A DNA stretch of 64,000 nucleotides from Secundilactobacillus silagincola. GTDB lineage: Bacteria > Bacillota > Bacilli > Lactobacillales > Lactobacillaceae. Under the pieces are notes generated by a model. The model ran no database searches and had not been told where the DNA came from. It saw only the letters and a program-made list of their open reading frames with translations. Position numbers and translations under genes: made by a program. How positions within the stretch are numbered: the stretch's first letter is position 1; the number at the start of each line of letters is the position of its first letter. Location of the stretch: the NCBI RefSeq assembly GCF_002583405.1, contig NZ_BCMJ01000003.1:339601-403600 (forward strand), given 5' to 3'. Positions 56,574 to 64,000 of the stretch are shown piece by piece.

Positions 56574-58646
56574 TTACTTAACAATCAACTGATTAAGATC
56601 ACCGAGATGTAAGATCAGATCAGACAGCTGGCTTAACTGGCTGAGACGGTTGTCCTTGACCTGTTCGTCATCTGCCATCACCATGGTAGCTTCGAAGTAA
56701 TCGTTAATCACTGACTTCAAAGCAGCCAAAGCATCGTAGTAAGCGGCAATATCCAACTCTGACGCCTGCTTAGCAACTTGATCCACGGCATCGTGAAGTT
56801 TTGGTTCACTATCGTTATCAAATAAGCTGGTATCAACGGCAGTTACCTTGCTCTTATCAGCCTTCTGAGCAATCCGCAGCACCCGAGTCAAGGCTTCAAT
56901 CGTGCCCTTGAAGTCATCATCGTTTTGGTGATCGCTCAAAACTTGCGCACTGGTAAAGTTGTCCAGCAGATCAGTATTTGGTCCGCCAATGACGGCATCC
57001 ACGATATCGTGCTTAACTTTTTCACCCAATAAGGTGACTTTGATCCGGTCACGCAAGAAGTCGCCAACGGCTTTAACTTGAGCCTTTTGATCCAAATCAG
57101 GTGCCACGTTAGCACTAGTTTCAGCAGCAATGGCATCTTCCACCATCTGCTGGTTAAAGTGCCACTTGTTGGTACGGATGATCCGCACGATCCCAGTGGC
57201 TTGACGACGCAAAGCGTATGGGTCATTGGAACCGCTTGGAATCATACCAGCCGCGAAGAAGGTCAAAATACTGTCGATCTTGTCAGCAATGGCCAATACG
57301 GCACCGACAGTTGATTCTGGCAGATCACCATCAGCTGAAATCGGCATGTAGTGTTCACGAATAGCTTGAGCGACTACTGGGTTCTCACCGTTTAACAAGG
57401 CATACTTCTCACCCATGACCCCTTGCAATTCAGCGAATTCACCGACCATGCCAGTCACTAAGTCAAACTTGTAGATGTGAGCGGCACGAACAAGATCCTT
57501 AATCTGAGTATCATCTAGACCAAGCTTCTTGCCCAGATTTTCAGCAATGACAGCGACCCGCTGCATCTTGTCGTACATGGTACTGATCTTGTCGTGGAAA
57601 CTAACCGACTTCAGGCGTTCAACGTAGTCTTCAACGGTCTGTTTCTGATCTTCTTCATAGAAGAACATCGCATCAGACAAACGAGCAGCCAGCACCCGTT
57701 CGTTACCAGCAACCACGTTTTGAATGTGGTCAGCATTACCATTACGCACAGAAACAAAGTGTGGCAACAGCTTGCCGTTTTGGTCCAGCACGTAGAAGAA
57801 CCGTTGGTGGTCACGCATCGAAGTGATCAGTACTTCGTCTGGAATAGCAAGGTACTTCTCGTCAAAGCCACCGGTAAAGGCGGTTGGCCATTCAACTAGA
57901 TTGTTAACTTCTTCCAAAAGATCTGGGTTCAACTTGATCACCCAGTTATTGTCAGCCGCAATCTTTTCAATCTGTTGCTGAATTTCTGCCTTGCGCTTTT
58001 TAGCATCAGCAATCACAAATTCGTTCTTCAGCGCATCTTCGTAATCGGTGGCATTAGCCAACGTAATGGTCTTGCCTAAGAACCGGTGACCGCGCGTCTT
58101 CCGGTCCGTAGTGATATCCAAGATTTGGAATGGAATCACCTTGTCATCTAACAAAGCGACCAGCCACTTGATTGGGCGAATATATTCAAAGTGGTAACTG
58201 CCCCACTTCATCATGGTTGGGAAGGTCATGCCGGTGACAACATCTTTTAAACCAGCCAATACTGATTCAACTGATTGGCCAGCAATGTGTTTTTCAACGT
58301 AAACGTATTCGGTACCCTTTAACTCTTTAAAGGTAATATCGTCAACCGTAACACCTTGCCCACGAGTAAAGCCTTGGGCCGCTTTAGACCAGTTACCGTC
58401 CTTATCCAGAGCGATTTTCTTAGCTGGGCCCTTAACTTCCTGGTCAATATCCGGCTGTTTGTCAGCTAAACCACTGATTTGGATGGCTAAGCGACGTGGT
58501 GTTGAAAACGGCTTGATATCATCAAAACTGATGCGTTGTTCTTTGAGGTACTTCTTGGTTTTTTGGACTAACTGCTGGATGCTTGGCGTCACAACGTGAG
58601 CGGGCATCTCTTCCAAACCAATTTCAAGTAAAAATGTATGTGCCAT
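56574..58646 (-). CDS. glyS: Glycyl-tRNA synthetase beta subunit
   Basis: The large subunit of the bacterial alpha2beta2 glycyl-tRNA synthetase, which recognises tRNA-Gly. 690 residues is normal. The start [19 protein letters not shown] and the conserved [34 protein letters not shown] and [16 protein letters not shown] stretches identify it. The ATG at 58646 overlaps the glyQ stop by one base (TAATG), so the two subunits are made in step. Both are under the T-box upstream of glyQ. Confidence 0.97.
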   Translation of the reverse strand: MAHTFLLEIGLEEMPAHVVTPSIQQLVQKTKKYLKEQRISFDDIKPFSTPRRLAIQISGLADKQPDIDQEVKGPAKKIALDKDGNWSKAAQGFTRGQGVTVDDITFKELKGTEYVYVEKHIAGQSVESVLAGLKDVVTGMTFPTMMKWGSYHFEYIRPIKWLVALLDDKVIPFQILDITTDRKTRGHRFLGKTITLANATDYEDALKNEFVIADAKKRKAEIQQQIEKIAADNNWVIKLNPDLLEEVNNLVEWPTAFTGGFDEKYLAIPDEVLITSMRDHQRFFYVLDQNGKLLPHFVSVRNGNADHIQNVVAGNERVLAARLSDAMFFYEEDQKQTVEDYVERLKSVSFHDKISTMYDKMQRVAVIAENLGKKLGLDDTQIKDLVRAAHIYKFDLVTGMVGEFAELQGVMGEKYALLNGENPVVAQAIREHYMPISADGDLPESTVGAVLAIADKIDSILTFFAAGMIPSGSNDPYALRRQATGIVRIIRTNKWHFNQQMVEDAIAAETSANVAPDLDQKAQVKAVGDFLRDRIKVTLLGEKVKHDIVDAVIGGPNTDLLDNFTSAQVLSDHQNDDDFKGTIEALTRVLRIAQKADKSKVTAVDTSLFDNDSEPKLHDAVDQVAKQASELDIAAYYDALAALKSVINDYFEATMVMADDEQVKDNRLSQLSQLSDLILHLGDLNQLIVK

Positions 58647-59572
58647 TACTTCTTATCCTCCCCGTCTGCCAATAATGCTTGCCGTTTTTCTTCGTCCTTG
58701 ATCAACGGGAAGCCAAATTCCTTCCGTTTATCAACGAAGGCTCTAGCAACACTGTGTGCCATCCGACGAATCCGAGACAGGTAGCCGGCCCGTTCAGTAA
58801 CGGAAACAGCACCACGAGCGTCTAACAGATTAAAGGTGTGAGAACACTTCAAGATGTAGTCGTAAGCTGGGTGCACGAGACCGTTGGCAATCTGCTTCTT
58901 GGCTTCTGCTTCGTAGTCGTCAAACATCTGCAACAGCATTTCTTGGTTGCTCTTTTCAAAACTATAAGTGGAGTGTTCGATTTCTGGTTCACGGAAAATA
59001 TCACCGTACATCACACCGTCGCCCCATTCCAAGTCAAAGACACTGTCAACGTCTTGGATGTATGAAGCAAGTCGTTCGAGACCGTAAGTAATTTCTGAAG
59101 TGACAGGGTCCACTTCCAGGCCACCAACAATTTGGAAGTAGGTGAATTGTGAGACTTCCATCCCATCAAGCCAAACTTCCCAACCAACACCGGCACAGCC
59201 CATTGAAGGGTTTTCCCAGTTATCTTCAACGAAGCGAATATCGTGTTCCAAGGGATCGATACCCAATTCTTTTAAACTGTTTAAATAAAGGTCCTGAATA
59301 TTTTCTGGTGAGGGCTTCATGACCACTTGGAACTGGTGGTGTTGATATAACCGGTTAGGGTTTTCAGCGTACCGACCATCCGCTGGCCGCCGTGATGGTT
59401 CAACGTAGGCCGCGTTCCAAGGTTCTGGACCGATTGCGCGCAAGAAGGTGTAGGGACTCATGGTACCGGCACCCTTTTCCGTATCGTAAGCCTGCATTAA
59501 CATGCAGCCTTGTGCGGACCAATATTGCTGCAAGGTCAAGATGATTTGTTGCATTGACAATTTCTTGGTCAA
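58646..59572 (-). CDS. glyQ: Glycyl-tRNA synthetase alpha subunit
   Basis: The catalytic class II subunit that activates glycine with ATP. It shows [20 protein letters not shown] at the start, ([20 protein letters not shown]), [20 protein letters not shown], and [20 protein letters not shown]. 308 residues is the usual length with a short lysine-rich end. Translation starts at a TTG (59572) eight bases behind AGGAGG. It is preceded by a T-box leader and its terminator. Confidence 0.97.
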   Translation of the reverse strand: MTKKLSMQQIILTLQQYWSAQGCMLMQAYDTEKGAGTMSPYTFLRAIGPEPWNAAYVEPSRRPADGRYAENPNRLYQHHQFQVVMKPSPENIQDLYLNSLKELGIDPLEHDIRFVEDNWENPSMGCAGVGWEVWLDGMEVSQFTYFQIVGGLEVDPVTSEITYGLERLASYIQDVDSVFDLEWGDGVMYGDIFREPEIEHSTYSFEKSNQEMLLQMFDDYEAEAKKQIANGLVHPAYDYILKCSHTFNLLDARGAVSVTERAGYLSRIRRMAHSVARAFVDKRKEFGFPLIKDEEKRQALLADGEDKK

Positions 59573-59611
59573 AACTAATTCCTCCTATTGTGTGATGACG
59601 ATGACAAGGCA

Positions 59612-59860
59612 CAAAAAAACGTCCCAACGTAGTCTTGTAGACCTACGTAGGGACGAAAATTGATTTTCGCGGTTCCACCCTACTTCTGGGATCACCCCAG
59701 CAGCTTCGTTTGCGCCAGCTCTAAAAGTGCCAATCGATTCACGATCACTCCGGCTCACACTTACCCGAAGTCGCTGTTTAACCGTCGAATCAACCCTCTT
59801 TTTTCATTGCCGATCACTATTCAATTCTCCATTATTTTAAGCGTCTGGAAAATAAAAGTC
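59612..59860 (-). promoter_or_regulatory. Glycine T-box riboswitch leader of glyQS
   Basis: On the minus strand the T-box core AGGGTGGAACCGCG (59668-59681) is followed by the terminator hairpin (59620-59632 with 59643-59655) and seven Ts (59613-59619), 40 bases before glyQ. The upstream 180 bases fold as stem I. Uncharged tRNA-Gly would pair with the T-box and with a glycine specifier codon and favour the antiterminator. I did not place the specifier with certainty. Confidence 0.92.
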
Positions 59861-59875
59861 AATCTCCAGCGACAA

Positions 59876-61285
59876 TTACTTCAGATCGAGTTCACCTTGC
59901 CTCAATGACAGCAGAATGGCTAACACGATCAAGACAAAGGAAACCGTAAAGGCCACGTGCATCCCAGAAATGAACAATTCAGGCTGACTTGGCAGGTAAG
60001 TGGTGACTTTGGTGTGGGCAATGAAACTCATGACACTAAACAATACCGTAGTGGAAAGCGCCGTGCCAGAAACCATGCCGACGTTTCGTGCCAATGCGTT
60101 GATACTGCCGGCACTGCCTAACTGATCCTTGCTGACCACCGACATCACAATATCGCTGTTGGGTGATTGAAACAGCCCCGTGCCAATTGCCATCACCACG
60201 GTAATCATACCGTAAACCCACAGCGAACTGTGCAGGTCCAAAAACCAGTATCCCAACTGTGATAAGGCAACGGTACTCAGCCCCAGCGTCACAATCTTAG
60301 CTGGGTTAAAACGATCCGCTAGCACACCGCCGATTGGACCGGCAATCATGCTGACAACTGGAAAAATAATCATCAGCAACCCCGCCTGACCAGCACTTAA
60401 CCGCCGTGCGTCTTCCAGATAAAACGGCATCAGCACAACGGTGAAAAAATTAGAGAAAAAGATTAAAATGGCTGCACCGATGCCGTAAGAAAAGGGTTTG
60501 ATTTTAAAAATACTCAGTGGCATTAGTGGCACTGAACTATGATGTTCCGCGCGGATGAACCACATCAAGGATAGTATCGCAATCACGTAACCCGCTAGTG
60601 GCACGGCGGTGAAGTAGCCCACCTCTTGACCCCAGAAAATGGCTAGGAAAAGGCTCACGATCAATAACGCAAAGGACGCAAAACCAGACCAGTCGATTTG
60701 TTTATCCGCTGATTCTGGCGTTGATTTTGGCAGGACAATTTGACCAAGAATAATGGCAAAAATACCCAATGGCACGTTGATCCAGAAAATATACCCCCAG
60801 CTAAAATGAGACAGCACCAGTCCACCAACACCAGGACCGGCCACGGCTCCAAATGAGACAAAAGTACCGATCAGTCCCATGGCTTTCCCCCGCTCTTTTA
60901 AACTAAACGTAGCGGTGGTAATACCATAAGTGTTGGACAGCGTCATTGCCGAACCAATCCCCTGAATCACCCGACCCAGCAATAACCATTCAAAGGTCCA
61001 TTGCAGACCGGAGATGAAGGAACCGATGATGAAAATAGCCGTTCCGATACGAAAAATTTTAATTTTGCCATACATATCACCTAATTTACCAAAAAATAGC
61101 AATAACGCACTAACCACGATTAAATAAATGGACACCACCCATTCAATCTTATTCATGGGAATAACTAACTGTTTGGCCATGACGGGCATGGCAACGTTGA
61201 CGATACTGGAATCCAAGTTACTCATGAAAGCAAAAATTCCGATGGAAAGCAAAATCCACCAGCGCCGCGGCTGAGTTTCGTTCAT
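59876..61285 (-). CDS. MFS multidrug exporter of the DHA2 (14-helix) family
   Basis: A 469-residue membrane transporter driven by the proton gradient. Helix 1 carries FMSNLDSSIVNVAMPVMAKQ (motif D1), LGDMYGKIKIFRIG is motif A near residue 75, GRVIQGIGSAM motif B near 105, and GPGVGGLVLSHFSWGYIFWI motif C near 150. About 14 hydrophobic segments follow. These exporters pump drugs, dyes or organic acids; the substrate is not readable. The frame starts five codons earlier at 61300, but GGGGG lies eight bases before ATG 61285. It is a single gene between the T-box and a divergent dehydrogenase gene. Confidence 0.9.
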   Translation of the reverse strand: MNETQPRRWWILLSIGIFAFMSNLDSSIVNVAMPVMAKQLVIPMNKIEWVVSIYLIVVSALLLFFGKLGDMYGKIKIFRIGTAIFIIGSFISGLQWTFEWLLLGRVIQGIGSAMTLSNTYGITTATFSLKERGKAMGLIGTFVSFGAVAGPGVGGLVLSHFSWGYIFWINVPLGIFAIILGQIVLPKSTPESADKQIDWSGFASFALLIVSLFLAIFWGQEVGYFTAVPLAGYVIAILSLMWFIRAEHHSSVPLMPLSIFKIKPFSYGIGAAILIFFSNFFTVVLMPFYLEDARRLSAGQAGLLMIIFPVVSMIAGPIGGVLADRFNPAKIVTLGLSTVALSQLGYWFLDLHSSLWVYGMITVVMAIGTGLFQSPNSDIVMSVVSKDQLGSAGSINALARNVGMVSGTALSTTVLFSVMSFIAHTKVTTYLPSQPELFISGMHVAFTVSFVLIVLAILLSLRQGELDLK

Positions 61286-61525
61286 CTTAACAACCCCCAA
61301 TCTACTCTTAATGGCCTGATTATAACTGGAATTAGGGATTTAGGGTGCGCTAAAGCTCAGGTTAATTGATCGTTTATATTAAACTATACCAATTTGCAAT
61401 TTAATCGTCAGCAATTTAATTGTTTTCATTATCCCCTTGATTTTTACACTTAATATTGTGAACTAAACGATTCGTTTTTTAATTGTCTTAAAAGGATTTT
61501 GAATTAAATATCACAAGCAAAGGGG
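61286..61525. other. Intergenic region upstream of the aldehyde dehydrogenase promoter
   Basis: AT-rich divergent spacer. I see no gene; it should carry the exporter's promoter, which I could not place with confidence. Confidence 0.4.
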
Positions 61526-61554
61526 TTGTAAGCGAATACAAAAAAGGGTATCCT
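61526..61554 (+). promoter_or_regulatory. Promoter with overlapping cre-like site before the aldehyde dehydrogenase
   Basis: TTGTAA (61526-61531) and TATCCT (61549-61554) are 17 bases apart. TGTAAGCGAATACA (61527-61540) agrees with the catabolite-responsive element in 13 of 14 positions and covers the -35, which would let CcpA repress the gene during growth on preferred sugars. Confidence 0.6.
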
Positions 61555-61637
61555 CATACTGTATCAGAAAGGTTATAGAAGGTTAACCAATTTATTTTTA
61601 ACCTCGTTTTTTATAAGTTAGAAGGAGGAATCATCTA

Positions 61638-63059
61638 ATGGCTTATGCAACGATCAATCCGTACAACAATGAAGCTGTTAAGGAATACGCTTATACCACT
61701 GAAGCAGAATTACAGGCGGCCTTAGCAACTGGCCATGCGCTTTATAAGAAAAACCGTAAACAACCGGTAGCCGAACGGGCTAAAATCTTACACAACGTGG
61801 CTGCCAAGTTACGTGAACACTCCGCTGAACTGGCACGCGCCTGCACCATCGATATGGGGAAGTTGCTTCGTGAATCAGAAGGCGAAGTTGAACTGGTTGC
61901 CATTATTGCCGACTGGTTCGCTGATCATGGCGAGGAAATTTTGAAGCCCGAAACGATTGATACCATCGCTACTGGAACGGCCGAGATTCACCACTCAGCT
62001 ACCGGCATCGTCATGATGGTAGAACCTTGGAACTTCCCATACTACCAAATCATGCGGGTCTTCGCACCTAACTTTATCGTTGGTAACCCAATGATTTTAA
62101 AGCACGCTGCCAACACCCCAACCAGCGCCCAAATGTTTGCGGACGTTGTGGCAGAGGCTGGCGCGCCAGAAGGCTCATTAACCAACCTGTTCCTATCATA
62201 TGATAAAGTCACTGAAGCCATTGAAGATCCTCGGGTTCAAGGCGTTGCACTGACCGGTTCAGAACGTGGCGGTACCGCTGTTGCGGAAGCTGCTGGTAAG
62301 AACCTGAAGAAGAACACCATGGAACTGGGTGGCATGGATCCATTTATTGTGTTAGATGACGCTAACATGGACGATGTGATTGATATTGCATGGCGTGCTC
62401 GCCTCTATAACACGGGTCAAGTATGTACCTCATCTAAACGCTTCATCGTGATGGATAAGGTTTATGATCAATTTGTTGAAGGTTTGAAAGAGAAATTCAG
62501 CAAAGTCGTTCCCGGCGACCCACTGGATCCTAAAACCTCTCTGGCACCGATGAACCGCGAAAAAGCTAAGGATAAACTGCAAAAACAAGTTGATGATGCG
62601 ATTGCTGCAGGTGCTAAGGTCGTTTATGGTAACGAACCAATCGATCTGCCAGGTCAATTCTTCATGCCAACCATTTTAACCGATATCGACAAGGACAACC
62701 CTGCTTACTCAGAAGAAATGTTCGGCCCAGTTGCCGCTGTTTATAAAGTTCATTCTGAAGAAGAAGCCATTGAACTAGCTAACGACAACCCTTATGGCTT
62801 GGGTGGTATCGTCTTTGCTGGCGACGCTGACCACGGTGCTGAAGTTGCCGCTCAAATCGAAACTGGGATGGTCTTCGTGAATAACTTCATGGTGACCTTA
62901 CCAGAATTACCATTCGGTGGTGTTAAACTTTCCGGTTACGGCCGTGAAATGAGCCACATTGGTGAAATGGCCTTTGTCAACGAACAACTGATCGTTAAGA
63001 CTGACAAACCAAACTTGGATAACGTTGCGGGTGGTTTAGTCGCAACTGATCCTGAATAA
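61638..63059 (+). CDS. NAD(P)-dependent succinate-semialdehyde-type aldehyde dehydrogenase
   Basis: A 473-residue cytosolic enzyme that oxidises an aldehyde to an acid. MMVEPWNFPYYQIMR near 130 binds the cofactor, ALTGSERGG closes the nucleotide site near 210, MELGGMDPFIV holds the general-base Glu near 235, and GQVCTSSKR the catalytic Cys near 270. The sequence is closest in feel to the lactic-acid-bacterial succinate-semialdehyde dehydrogenase branch; exact substrate unproven. AGAAGGAGG precedes the ATG. It is probably under carbon catabolite control. Confidence 0.88.
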   Translation: MAYATINPYNNEAVKEYAYTTEAELQAALATGHALYKKNRKQPVAERAKILHNVAAKLREHSAELARACTIDMGKLLRESEGEVELVAIIADWFADHGEEILKPETIDTIATGTAEIHHSATGIVMMVEPWNFPYYQIMRVFAPNFIVGNPMILKHAANTPTSAQMFADVVAEAGAPEGSLTNLFLSYDKVTEAIEDPRVQGVALTGSERGGTAVAEAAGKNLKKNTMELGGMDPFIVLDDANMDDVIDIAWRARLYNTGQVCTSSKRFIVMDKVYDQFVEGLKEKFSKVVPGDPLDPKTSLAPMNREKAKDKLQKQVDDAIAAGAKVVYGNEPIDLPGQFFMPTILTDIDKDNPAYSEEMFGPVAAVYKVHSEEEAIELANDNPYGLGGIVFAGDADHGAEVAAQIETGMVFVNNFMVTLPELPFGGVKLSGYGREMSHIGEMAFVNEQLIVKTDKPNLDNVAGGLVATDPE

Positions 63060-63087
63060 TGATTCCTAATTGAATATTTTCTGGCAA

Positions 63088-63137
63088 ACAAAACGTCTGC
63101 AACTCGGTCTTTGACCAGTTACAGACGTTTTGTTTTT
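63088..63137 (+). terminator. Terminator of the aldehyde dehydrogenase
   Basis: AAAACGTCTG (63090-63099) pairs with CAGACGTTTT (63122-63131), with AACT/AGTT inside, and is followed by TGTTTTT. Confidence 0.85.
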
Positions 63138-63287
63138 GGTTGACAGAATAATTTACCCACGCCTTTAAATCATAAATAATACCAATAAGAAGCTTGATAT
63201 TATCAAGTCTAAATCGTGGTAATCTGCAATCCTGTGTTGTATCCTGTCCAAGGAATTTGAAGTATGGCATTTGGAGGAGGAATAATA

Positions 63288-63953
63288 ATGGCACGTTTAG
63301 AAGGTAAAGTTGCAATTATTACTGGTGGTGCTGGAACACTTGGGTTTGAGGATGCAAAATTCTTTGTTCACGAAGGTGCCAAAGTTGCTTTGGCTGATAT
63401 GGCAGAAGAAGCTGGTGAACAAAGGGCTAATGAATTAGGCGATGATGCTATCTTTGTTAAGTTAAATGTCACTGATGAAGCGAGTTGGGAAACTGCTTTC
63501 CAAACAGTTGAAAAGCAGTTTGGTAAGGTAAACGTCCTTGTCAATAATGCCGGCATTGGCGACACCCCATCCTACATTAAAGATTTGTCAGTGGCCGATT
63601 GGAATAAAGTAATGGCTGTCAACTTAACTGGCGTCATGATTGGCGTTAAATATGGTTTTCAACATATGACTGAAGAAGGCGGCTCAATTATTAATATCTC
63701 TTCTGTTATTGGAAACGTTGGTTTAGCTCGAGCAGCAGCGTATTCTGCTGCCAAAGCTGGTGTTCGGGAATTAACCAAAACCGCCGCTATTGAAGCGGCT
63801 GAACTAAAATTACCGATTCGCGTTAATTCAGTACATCCCGGTTGGGTAGATACAGGAATTGTTCCTGAAATGATGAAACAGCTTGCTCTAGAGAAGACGC
63901 CGATTAAGGTTCTACAATATCTGTTGTTGGTAATAGATTATATCTATTACTGA
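63288..63953 (+). CDS. Short-chain dehydrogenase (SDR), C-terminally truncated
   Basis: A classical SDR with (IITGGAGTLG) near residue 10, NVLVNNAGIG near 86, INISSVIGN near 132 and YSAAKAG (catalytic Tyr and Lys) near 148. RVNSVHPGWVDTGIV follows near 180. The ATG at 63288 follows GGAGGAGG. After KTPIK near residue 206 the reading changes to an unrelated tail (VLQYLLLVIDYIYY) and stops at 221 residues; intact relatives run to about 250 with a (PEEIA) segment and an ASD(D/E) turn. The break coincides with the putative insertion-sequence end at 63908. Probably impaired or dead, although all catalytic residues remain. Confidence 0.75.
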   Translation: MARLEGKVAIITGGAGTLGFEDAKFFVHEGAKVALADMAEEAGEQRANELGDDAIFVKLNVTDEASWETAFQTVEKQFGKVNVLVNNAGIGDTPSYIKDLSVADWNKVMAVNLTGVMIGVKYGFQHMTEEGGSIINISSVIGNVGLARAAAYSAAKAGVRELTKTAAIEAAELKLPIRVNSVHPGWVDTGIVPEMMKQLALEKTPIKVLQYLLLVIDYIYY

Positions 63954-64000
63954 CAACAGATTTTTTGTACACTATTAAATAAAAAACGGGCATTCCCGCC
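63908..64000. mobile_element. Putative left end of an insertion sequence
   Basis: GGTTCT at 63908 starts foreign sequence inside the SDR gene. It is followed by a 19-bp hairpin with two mismatches (63919-63937 / 63943-63961, approximate) plus TTTTTT, then CGGGCATTCCCG at the window edge. An inverted-repeat end followed by a read-through-blocking hairpin is common in ISL3-type elements, but no transposase is in view. Confidence 0.45.

Overview
The window is a chromosomal segment of a lactic acid bacterium of the family Lactobacillaceae. This rests on the KxYKxGKxW signal peptides, the LPQTN sortase signals followed by a basic tail, the MucBP repeat proteins, and the housekeeping block glyQ-glyS, dnaG-rpoD, trmK, Nif3-like and pepT with typical low-GC Gram-positive sequences. 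I cannot name the species.

Layout. 1-355 is the start of a topoisomerase III gene. 427-3485 is a compact minus-strand operon trmK / Nif3-like / pepT. 3847-18843 holds two very large paralogous LPXTG mucus-adhesin genes (2166 and 2682 aa), each with its own TTTACT-17-TATAAT-type promoter. 19225-22223 is dnaG-rpoD. 22490-24019 has a small unknown protein and an iron-type alcohol dehydrogenase. 24241-25020 is a gene-poor strip carrying type I toxin-antitoxin-like RNA loci. 25038-41598 has an AP2-like protein, a family 2 glycosyltransferase and a giant collagen-like LPXTG surface protein of about 4966 aa. A serine recombinase (41713-42312) is divergent from the giant gene and is flanked by inverted copies of TTTAGGGTACACCC. 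42.8-53.3 kb is an AT-rich accessory island. It holds a ComK-like gene, two tandem Fst-like type I toxin loci, orphan antitoxins (two RelB/DinJ-like, MazE-like, two XRE-type), a Panacea-domain antitoxin with its toxin, a zinc-ribbon endonuclease, frameshifted genes, and an AbiF-type HEPN gene preceded by its own small structured RNA. 53.4-56.4 kb has a HAD phosphatase, a secreted nuclease and a secreted repeat protein. 56574-59860 is glyQ-glyS under a T-box. The end holds an MFS exporter, a succinate-semialdehyde-type dehydrogenase behind a cre-like site, and an SDR gene cut short by what looks like an insertion-sequence end.

How it fits together. The housekeeping genes glyQS, dnaG, rpoD, trmK, Nif3 and pepT all lie on the minus strand in the order usual for lactobacilli. 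They have been pried apart by two blocks of surface-protein and defence genes (about 15 kb and about 34 kb). The three sortase substrates probably make up much of the cell's adhesive surface. The glycosyltransferase beside the giant one may modify it, and the recombinase may switch or rearrange its promoter. The defence island is unusually rich in antitoxins without toxins. Its best intact modules are AbiF plus RNA and Panacea antitoxin plus toxin.
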